A program made the position numbers and the translations under genes. From Deltaproteobacteria bacterium RBG_13_52_11 (lineage in GTDB: Bacteria > Desulfobacterota > B13-G15 > RBG-16-54-18): 13,284 bases of DNA. This document shows, piece after piece, positions 6,552-11,739 of this stretch (position 1 is its first letter; every line of letters starts with the position of its first letter). Location: the NCBI GenBank assembly GCA_001797745.1, contig MGQF01000017.1, positions 25,722 to 39,005 of the forward strand. Reading direction: 5' to 3'. The notes under the pieces are model-generated. The model worked only from the letters and a program-made list of their open reading frames with translations. It was not told the origin of the DNA and searched no databases.

Positions 6552-7097
6552 GGATTTCCCTTTTGCCCAAATCTCCCTAATAACTGTAACAATGCCGTTA
6601 GCACCCAATAAAAACCAAAAACCGAACCCCAGTTTAAGAGCAACCGTTATCACGGTGGTAACAGGTATTTCCACTTTCATGTTACCCGCTATATCTAGTG
6701 AGCGAATGTAATTGGGATTTGCTGCAGGAAATATATAAGAGATAATCACTTCTAAAAACGCGGGAATGGCTGAAGATAGGATAAATAGGCCAACCAATGA
6801 AACCGTAACAACTTGAACACGAGCAAGAGTAAATTCTTTTTTAGACGGAGAAGATTCAGGCAGATTTTTTGTTATTAAATTCGCCAAGGATGGCGAGTAA
6901 TACCAAAGGGCAATACCAATGATAAATTTTATAACTGCTCCAATAATGTGAGTTATCAAGAATGCCCTGCCCAAGGCATCATGGTCGAGATTCAATCCCA
7001 TCACCCCCAAGTAATCCGGCAGGTTATATACAGTCACCAGAATAATGTAAAGTGCCAGCAGCCTCACAGCGATTATAGCGATATCTTTTTTCTGCAT
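6546..7097 (-). CDS. Four-helix membrane protein of unknown function, putative cassette gene
   Basis: A protein of 183 residues with no family I can name. Four membrane segments are visible, at about residues 5-25, 45-66, 95-122 and 144-172. A hydrophilic loop at 68-94 contains LITKNLPESSPSKKE, and the short C-terminal tail is basic (REIWAKGKSI). The arrangement looks like an inner-membrane protein without enzymatic motifs. AAGGAGGG four to five bases before the ATG at 7097 supports the start. The gene is framed by two attC-like elements (about 9 bp upstream of the start, and overlapping its stop codon), giving a unit of roughly 615 bp between the GTT core points, a normal size for an integron gene cassette. 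Base composition is A/T-richer than the flanking chromosome, which fits horizontal origin. Confidence 0.78.
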   Translation of the reverse strand: MQKKDIAIIAVRLLALYIILVTVYNLPDYLGVMGLNLDHDALGRAFLITHIIGAVIKFIIGIALWYYSPSLANLITKNLPESSPSKKEFTLARVQVVTVSLVGLFILSSAIPAFLEVIISYIFPAANPNYIRSLDIAGNMKVEIPVTTVITVALKLGFGFWFLLGANGIVTVIREIWAKGKSI

Positions 7098-7105
7098 TTA
7101 TCCCT

Positions 7106-7165
7106 CCTTATAACGCTGCTTTTCAGCCACAGCTCTAAGTCATCGGGCGCAAAAGCTTGATTAGG
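7106..7165 (-). other. attC-like recombination site 1 (integron cassette end)
   Basis: Read on the minus strand, the 60-bp element begins CCTAATCAAGCTTTTGCGCC and ends GGCTGAAAAGCAGCGTTATAAGG. The inner arms GCTTTT-GC-GCC (7156-7146) and GGC-TG-AAAAGC (7128-7118) pair at 9 of 11 positions around a 17-base loop. The outer boxes TAATC and GTTATAA pair imperfectly (with one bulged base) across an unpaired spacer, the two-stem layout of attC hairpins. The right core GTTATAA deviates from GTTRRRY, and the left box has TAAT rather than TAAC, so confidence is moderate. The HNH gene stop codon falls inside the left box. Confidence 0.45.
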
Positions 7166-7904
7166 TTTCCTCGCTATTACCTGTCAAACGCTCTATAATT
7201 GGGCGGATAGTTGGAGGACCAGTTAATGCACAGAGCTCGATGCACTCCAACTTATCTTCAGTTAACTGTGCTGCAATCAGCATGTTTTCATAAAATTTTA
7301 GTTGCCAAGCGCTAAATGCAGCATCATCTCTGTTACGAGTACAAGTGTATTCAAATCCACCTTTTGCTAATATTTTATGTCTTTGCAAATCTGGACTCAA
7401 GCTTAGTACAAAGTCACGAAACAAGCCAGAACTATGTTGCCAGAACGGCATAACCTCCACAATATAATCCTTTGGAATAATAACATTCCACTCATACCAC
7501 ACAAGTCCTCGTACGATGTACTTGCAATATTCTGTAAGTTTTTCTGGTTGAAATGGTAATGAAATTGTATCTTCTAGTGATCCATTTTTTGTTTTCATCA
7601 AGACAGGGATAATTCCTGACCGCAATTCGTTCTTAAGGGCTATGTTTTTATAAAGGCGTTGCGCTATCTTATCGGTCTGTGCTTTTAAAGCTGTTTCGTG
7701 ATCCGATGAAAACGGCAGAACTGTTGTAAGATAGTGCTCTAATTTAGACTTCCGATCATTGCATGGTCTACAAGCCGGGGCCTTTGGAAGGTTACCCCTA
7801 TACGTTGGTGGGAAAAACTCCCGCGATATAATATGCTCTCCATCGCTAGAAACCCCATCAACACAATAAACACATGGCTTTCCTTTATATTTTTTACTCC
7901 CCAT
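7161..7904 (-). CDS. HNH-type nuclease domain protein, putative cassette gene
   Basis: A protein of 247 residues with an N-terminal zinc-finger HNH-like module. Cys11-x2-Cys14 is followed by GEHIISREFF (22-31), then ACRPCNDRKSKLEHY (44-58) with Cys45-x2-Cys48 and Asn49. This is the usual layout of HNH_5-type endonucleases: metal cysteines, EHI catalytic histidine (His24), CxxCN, and a basic/His end (Lys52, His57). Residues 60-247 show no domain I recognise and may bind DNA or a partner. Family knowledge: such proteins act as DNA nicking or cleaving enzymes in restriction, homing and defence, and appear often in accessory DNA. The A/T-rich codon use differs from the yhaM-thiL-thrC block. The ATG at 7904 has only a weak ribosome site. 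The stop codon lies in attC-like site 1 and a GTTAGGT core lies 13 bp upstream of the start, consistent with a cassette. Confidence 0.78.
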   Translation of the reverse strand: MGSKKYKGKPCVYCVDGVSSDGEHIISREFFPPTYRGNLPKAPACRPCNDRKSKLEHYLTTVLPFSSDHETALKAQTDKIAQRLYKNIALKNELRSGIIPVLMKTKNGSLEDTISLPFQPEKLTEYCKYIVRGLVWYEWNVIIPKDYIVEVMPFWQHSSGLFRDFVLSLSPDLQRHKILAKGGFEYTCTRNRDDAAFSAWQLKFYENMLIAAQLTEDKLECIELCALTGPPTIRPIIERLTGNSEET

Positions 7905-7916
7905 TTATAAAAATAG

Positions 7917-7950
7917 ACCTAACTTATAATTAAAAAGCCTCTCGATTATA
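7917..7950 (-). promoter_or_regulatory. GTTAGGT core box plus possible -10 box upstream of the HNH gene
   Basis: Minus strand has a perfect TATAAT (7950-7945) in very A/T-rich DNA, followed by GTTAGGT (7923-7917), identical to the core of attC-like site 2 and preceded by AA as in attI1-type insertion points. The -35 region is poor (GGGATA at 17-base spacing). TATAAT (7925-7930, plus) and ATTATA (7945-7950) also form a small inverted repeat. This may be the left junction of the HNH cassette with a promoter driving the array; it is not enough to call a full attC or attI site. Confidence 0.3.
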
Positions 7951-7974
7951 TTCTTATTTTAAATATTTATCCCT

Positions 7975-8085
7975 ACCCTTCCTCCCCCTCCCCAATATAA
8001 AAGAACCTCTCAAACATCCGGTGGTAGTCGGTCCAGGTTGCGCCCTGCTCCACCTTGTCCATAAATTCCTGTATCCCGCTGACCT
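7975..8085 (-). repeat. Direct repeat copy A: duplicated 3' end of the yhaM-like gene
   Basis: This 111-bp stretch aligns without gaps to 9791-9901 with 11 mismatches (about 90% identity). Read on the minus strand it keeps the reading frame of the YhaM-like C terminus for 36 codons (including TWTDYHRMFERFFYIGE) and ends at its own TAG (7973-7975). It has no start codon or upstream domain, so it is a gene-end remnant, not a gene. It lies immediately after the DNA methyltransferase, whose stop codon TAG overlaps the repeat edge. Confidence 0.9.
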
Positions 8086-8992
8086 ATCTCAATTTCTTCT
8101 TTGCCGGTCTGACTTCATACAGGGCCTGGTCTTCCTTAACAAGGCATGCTCCTTCTGTGGCGGCCTTTTCAAAGCGCAGCGTGGCGCTTGAGAACAAATT
8201 TGTATTTTCAGCCTTGAGATAGCGAGACGCCATACGACAATATTCAGAATCTATCTCAACCCCGATACTGTTGCGCCCAGTCCGCAAGGCCGCAACCATG
8301 GTGGTGCCTGTCCCGCAAAAGGGGTCAAGCACCGTATCTTCGGCGAACGAAAACATCCGCACCAGCCTGCTGGCCAATTCCAAAGGAAACGGCGCCGGGT
8401 GCTGTTTGGTTGAGGCCCCCGTGATGTTCCATATCTGCTGGAACCAGCGATCAAATTCCTCCTTGGACAATTTGCTCGCCTTGCGCTGTGCGTTTGTCGG
8501 CTTTCGATATCCACCCGGTTTCCTCTGCATGAGGATGAATTCCATATCATTCTTGATGATGGCGTTCGGCTCGTATGGTTTGCCAAGGAATTTAGACCCA
8601 TTTGCAACCTCGTATGAGGCATTGGCAATTTTGTGCCACACGATGGGATTAAGATTGTCAAAACCGATACGGCGACAGATGACGCAGATGTCGGCATGCA
8701 GTGGGAATACAAGGTGCCGCCCGAAATTTCTCCGTGCGACACAGACATCACCCACAACGCAGACCAATCGTCCGCCTGGAACGAGAACACGAAATATATG
8801 TTGCCAGACCTTCTCCAATTCAGCAAGGAATGCTTCATAGTCCTGAATGTGGCCGAGCTGGTGCGGGTTTTCGTTATACCGCTTGAGGTTCCAATACGGC
8901 GGGGATGTGACAACGAGATGCACCGACTCGTCTTCCAGGAACGACAAGTCCCGTGCATCAGCATTGATAAGTCTATGGAACGTTGACTGCAT
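8084..8992 (-). CDS. Type II DNA methyltransferase, beta class (N4-cytosine or N6-adenine)
   Basis: This 302-residue enzyme has motif IV, TSPPYWNLK (29-37), in the N-terminal part and the SAM-binding motif I, LDPFCGTGTT (222-231), in the C-terminal part; that order defines beta-class amino methyltransferases. QHPAPFPLELA (197-207) is the usual conserved block between them, and the region 85-180 is the target-recognition part. The SPPYW form occurs in N4-cytosine and some N6-adenine enzymes, so the modified base is open. It follows the XhoI-family endonuclease gene and should protect the same site. I start it at the ATG at 8992, four bases after the endonuclease stop, because MQSTFHRLINADARDL is a typical beginning; a TTG at 9004 would add four residues and overlap the endonuclease. 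The last bases of the gene touch the 111-bp direct repeat. Confidence 0.9.
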   Translation of the reverse strand: MQSTFHRLINADARDLSFLEDESVHLVVTSPPYWNLKRYNENPHQLGHIQDYEAFLAELEKVWQHIFRVLVPGGRLVCVVGDVCVARRNFGRHLVFPLHADICVICRRIGFDNLNPIVWHKIANASYEVANGSKFLGKPYEPNAIIKNDMEFILMQRKPGGYRKPTNAQRKASKLSKEEFDRWFQQIWNITGASTKQHPAPFPLELASRLVRMFSFAEDTVLDPFCGTGTTMVAALRTGRNSIGVEIDSEYCRMASRYLKAENTNLFSSATLRFEKAATEGACLVKEDQALYEVRPAKKKLR

Positions 8993-8996
8993 AGTC

Positions 8997-9710
8997 TCAC
9001 ACAAAGGTCGTCACGTGTGCGCTAAGGATCTTTGCAAAACGCTCGATTGACAGATCATCTGCCGGGGTCTTGAACGCACCATTAAGGCCGTCCTGACCGG
9101 ACGAGGTGATGAAGGCTGAGGCAGTATAGTGACGCTCCAAAACGAGCTTGCGGCAGAAGAGTTCATAGCGGCGCATATACGAAGCGCCGACGAACTCGGG
9201 AAAGACCTTGAAATGAGGTTCCTGGACATTGACAGGGCGGTTTGATGCCTCGCAGTCCTCCAACATGAAGAAATAGCCCAGAAAAGGCTGCGGGCTTTCG
9301 AGGTATGCCCGCTCGCGGAAGGCCGTCCAGAGATCAAGAGCACTGCCCATTGCCTCTTCCGTACGGTTGTTGAAGTTGTTGCCGAAAGAAGGACCGACTT
9401 GGGATTTGGCTTCAATGGCAGCTATCAATGTCCTATCGCGGACAATAAGAAGGTCCCATTCCTTGGTGGGTCTGAAGAAGCCCGGCAGTTCTACGGCCTT
9501 CTTCCTGAATATATATTGCTTAGGGATGCCGGCGTCAGTAACAAGTTCGGTAAAGAGGTCGATAAAACCGTCCATCTGCGCACCACCGGTCACGGCGCTG
9601 CGCAGCCCTTGATCCGCCTTTCCGGTCTGCTCCTGTTTCCTTCTCTGGGCAGTCCGCGTTTGCCAGTAGTGGGCGACTGCCTTTGCAGTCAGTTCAGACC
9701 AACTTTTCAT
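8997..9710 (-). CDS. XhoI/PaeR7I-family type II restriction endonuclease
   Basis: A nuclease of 237 residues, normal for the family (PF04555). The signatures are VTGGAQMDGF (40-49), LPGFFRPTKEWDLLIV (75-90), AAIEAKSQVGPSFGNNFNNR (97-116) and TEEAMGSALDLWTAFRE (117-133). The PD-(D/E)xK active site is Asp86, Glu100 and Lys102. Family knowledge: XhoI and PaeR7I cut CTCGAG, so this enzyme probably recognises the same or a related sequence; two CTCGAG sites were noticed in the window (1310 and 10254). The ATG at 9710 is preceded by AGGA with a seven- to eight-base spacing. It is the first gene of a two-gene R-M operon with its own promoter; no controller (C) gene is present. The endonuclease and methyltransferase genes together fill the segment between the two 111-bp repeats. 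Confidence 0.93.
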   Translation of the reverse strand: MKSWSELTAKAVAHYWQTRTAQRRKQEQTGKADQGLRSAVTGGAQMDGFIDLFTELVTDAGIPKQYIFRKKAVELPGFFRPTKEWDLLIVRDRTLIAAIEAKSQVGPSFGNNFNNRTEEAMGSALDLWTAFRERAYLESPQPFLGYFFMLEDCEASNRPVNVQEPHFKVFPEFVGASYMRRYELFCRKLVLERHYTASAFITSSGQDGLNGAFKTPADDLSIERFAKILSAHVTTFV

Positions 9711-9734
9711 ATTATTTTCCTGAGCCGTCGGTTG

Positions 9735-9763
9735 AGTATATCAAGTTCCTCTATTCTTTTCCA
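9735..9763 (-). promoter_or_regulatory. Probable sigma-70 promoter of the restriction-modification operon
   Basis: Minus strand: -35 box TGGAAA (9763-9758, four of six matches), 17-base spacer, -10 box TATACT (9740-9735, five of six). The predicted start leaves a leader of about 15-20 bases before the endonuclease ATG. The promoter lies inside the inserted module, so it would be independent of the yhaM operon. Confidence 0.5.
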
Positions 9764-9769
9764 TGAGCC

Positions 9770-9779
9770 ACCGTACGGT
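9770..9779. promoter_or_regulatory. 10-bp palindrome upstream of the R-M promoter
   Basis: ACCGTACGGT is perfectly self-complementary and ends six bases upstream of the -35 box of the R-M promoter. It could be an operator or simply chance; there is no C-protein gene that would use it. Confidence 0.2.
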
Positions 9780-9788
9780 TCTTTACTA

Positions 9789-10745
9789 TCACCCTTCCTC
9801 CACCTCCCCTATATAAAAGAACCTCTCGAACATCCGGTGGTAGTCGGTCCAGGTTGCACCCTGCTCCGCCTTTTGTATAAACTCCTGTATCCCCTTGACC
9901 TTGGCGTCGAGGTCGTCGAGGTGGTGAAGGATCTGCGCCTCCAGGGTCATGGGTCTGGTCGGCGATCCCCACTCGTATTGTCCGTGGTGGCTCAACAACA
10001 GGTGCTTCATCAGCATAGCGAGCTCCGGGGGGAACCCCTCGATTTGGGCGATCTCCTTATCCACCATCTCCACCCCCATGACGATATGCCCCACGAGTCT
10101 GCCGACGTCGGTGTAGTCGAAGGAACGCTCGTAGGAGAGCTCATAGACCTTGCCGATGTCGTGCAGGACCCCGCCTGCCAGCAGCAGGTCGTGGTTGATC
10201 CCCTCGTAGTACCCCTTGATCTTCTGGATGAGATGGACCACGGAGAGGGTGTGCTCGAGAAGCCCCCCCAGAAAGCTGTGGTGCAGCCTCTTGGCCCCTG
10301 GTGCCCGCTTGAAGAGAAGGGTAAACTCCTTGTTACCCAAAAAGGCCATGACCAGTTTTTTGAGATGATCGTTCTCGATGCCCTGGCTGATCTCGGCAAG
10401 CTCGGCCAGCATCTCCTCAGGGTCCCTGGAGGATGAGGGAAGGAATTCATCGAGCGAGACCTCTGCCTCCCCGACCTTTTTGATGGACTTGATGTTCAAC
10501 TGGACCCTGTCCTGATACGAGTTGGCCTGGGCCTTGATCCGGATGAAGTCATCCCGCACGAAGAGGTCGGCGAACTCCTCGACCCCGTCCCAGACCCTAC
10601 CCTCGATCTCCCCGGTGCGGTCCGCGAGCCTCACCCTGAGATAGGGGGCCCCACTTCGTGAGACGGGCATCGACTTCTCCTTGACCCAGAAGACCCCCTC
10701 AACGAGATCATTCTCGCGTATCTCTTTAATAAAGGTGCGTTCCAT
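9789..10745 (-). CDS. yhaM: YhaM-type 3'-5' exoribonuclease (OB-fold plus HD domain)
   Basis: A protein of 318 residues from the ATG at 10745; B. subtilis YhaM is about 314. An N-terminal OB-fold (about 5-95; GAPYLRVRLADRTGEIEGRVWD) is followed by an HD phosphohydrolase domain: LEHT (163-166), LHDIGK with His195-Asp196, GHIVMG (219-224), LSHHGQ (251-256) and HHLDDLDA (274-281) as metal ligands. Family knowledge: YhaM-like proteins are cytoplasmic, Mn-dependent 3'-5' exonucleases of RNA and single-stranded DNA. The start is fixed by GGGAGGGGGG five bases upstream; a longer frame from 10772 would overlap thiL. It starts 10 bp after the thiL stop, so it belongs to the thrC-thiL operon. Its last 37 codons coincide with copy B of the 111-bp repeat flanking the R-M module, so the C terminus may be original or replaced by an incoming allele. 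Confidence 0.87.
   Translation of the reverse strand: MERTFIKEIRENDLVEGVFWVKEKSMPVSRSGAPYLRVRLADRTGEIEGRVWDGVEEFADLFVRDDFIRIKAQANSYQDRVQLNIKSIKKVGEAEVSLDEFLPSSSRDPEEMLAELAEISQGIENDHLKKLVMAFLGNKEFTLLFKRAPGAKRLHHSFLGGLLEHTLSVVHLIQKIKGYYEGINHDLLLAGGVLHDIGKVYELSYERSFDYTDVGRLVGHIVMGVEMVDKEIAQIEGFPPELAMLMKHLLLSHHGQYEWGSPTRPMTLEAQILHHLDDLDAKVKGIQEFIQKAEQGATWTDYHRMFERFFYIGEVEEG
9791..9901 (-). repeat. Direct repeat copy B: 3' end of the intact yhaM-like gene
   Basis: The 111 bp correspond to copy A at 7975-8085 (11 mismatches, no gaps). Both are in the same orientation, separated by about 1.7 kb that contains only the R-M operon. Copy B is part of the full-length gene and ends at its TGA stop (9789-9791). 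Confidence 0.9.
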
Positions 10746-10746
10746 T

Positions 10747-10756
10747 CCCCCCTCCC
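10747..10756 (-). promoter_or_regulatory. Ribosome binding site deciding the yhaM start
   Basis: GGGAGGGGGG on the minus strand lies directly before the ATG at 10745 and begins within the thiL stop codon. It favours this ATG over the in-frame ATG at 10772, which lies inside thiL. Confidence 0.7.
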
Positions 10757-11739
10757 TATCTAAAGTGATCATGCCCCTTTTGCTTGAGAGGGTATTCCTT
10801 CCCCCCCTCCTCTATGACCCTAACCCCTGCCGAGGCATCTACGACCTCCCCTATAGCTTGGATGGGGATGCCCAGCTCCTCGGCCAGCTTACCCACGGCC
10901 CGCTCTTTTTCCGGCGCGGAGGTGAAGAGCAGCTCGTAGTCCTCCCCTCCGCTGAGGGCAAGCGCATAGGGATCGGTGCTGTACCCTTCAACCTCTTTAC
11001 GGTATTCCTCAGAGATGGGCAGGCGTGAGAGCCAGATCTTTGCACCCACCTTGCTCGTCTCAACGATGTGCCCCAGATCAGCCACGAGACCGTCACTGAT
11101 ATCGATCATGGCTGTGGCCAAGCTTTGCCGAGCGATCGCTTGTCCCTCCTTGACCCGTGGTAAAGGGGCGAGGTGTCTTTGCACCGGTCCTCCATCCCGC
11201 TTCCCTTGTTTGAGCATCTCCAGGCCCAGAGCAGCATCCCCCAGGCTACCGGTCACGAAGATCAGATCTCCCTTCCTGGCCCCCTCGCGATAGATGATTG
11301 CACCCTCCTCTGCCTCACCAATGAGGGTGATGGAGATCAGAAGACCATTTCCTCGGGAGGTATCCCCACCCACCAACGATACCTTGAACTCCTGAGACTG
11401 CTCTAGCATCCCCTGATACAGTGCTTGCACGAATGCCACCTCAGTTTCAGCGGGAATTGTTAAGGAGACCAGAAAGGCCGTGGGAGTTCCGCCACAGGCC
11501 GCTATATCACTGAGGTTGACTGCTACGGCCTTTCGGCCCAGGCGATAGGGGTCAGTGAGCTCTAACCTGAAGTGCACCTTCTCAAGGAGGAGATCAGTAG
11601 TGACCAGGAAGACCTTGCCGGGGGAGGGCCTCAGCACCGCTACGTCGTCGCCGATCCCCTTGATCACCCCCTCACCCTCCGCAGTCATCTCCTTGATGGC
11701 CGCAATCAGGGCGAATTCACCGATCTCTGCGAGCTTCAT
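10756..11739 (-). CDS. thiL: Thiamine-monophosphate kinase
   Basis: ThiL phosphorylates thiamine monophosphate with ATP to thiamine diphosphate, the last step of cofactor synthesis, in the cytoplasm. The protein has 327 residues, normal for the family. Landmarks: GIGDDVAV (28-35) and TTDLLLEKVHF (47-57) in the N-terminal ATP/Mg-binding domain, RLGRKAVAVNLSDIAACGG (66-84), GGDTSRG (124-130), MIDISDGLVADLGHI (211-225), SGGEDYELLFT (263-273), and the terminal GHDHF (close to the usual GYDHF). All expected metal-binding aspartates appear present. The ATG overlaps the thrC stop by four bases (ATGA), which implies translational coupling, and the yhaM-like gene follows after 10 bp. No thi riboswitch is seen because the gene sits inside an operon. 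Confidence 0.95.
   Translation of the reverse strand: MKLAEIGEFALIAAIKEMTAEGEGVIKGIGDDVAVLRPSPGKVFLVTTDLLLEKVHFRLELTDPYRLGRKAVAVNLSDIAACGGTPTAFLVSLTIPAETEVAFVQALYQGMLEQSQEFKVSLVGGDTSRGNGLLISITLIGEAEEGAIIYREGARKGDLIFVTGSLGDAALGLEMLKQGKRDGGPVQRHLAPLPRVKEGQAIARQSLATAMIDISDGLVADLGHIVETSKVGAKIWLSRLPISEEYRKEVEGYSTDPYALALSGGEDYELLFTSAPEKERAVGKLAEELGIPIQAIGEVVDASAGVRVIEEGGKEYPLKQKGHDHFR

Noticed and set aside
6440..6643. Upstream extension of the DUF262 reading frame by 68 codons
   Set aside because: It overlaps the membrane-protein gene, crosses the attC-like element, has no family similarity, and the ATG at 6439 has a strong ribosome site.
7975..8085. Copy A of the repeat as an independent small gene
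   Set aside because: It has only the last 36 codons of the YhaM-like protein, with no OB-fold or HD domain and no start signal, so it is a remnant.
9399..10436. Long plus-strand open frame of 345 codons across the endonuclease start and yhaM
   Set aside because: It spans two unrelated minus-strand genes and the insertion junction, and its translation resembles no protein family.
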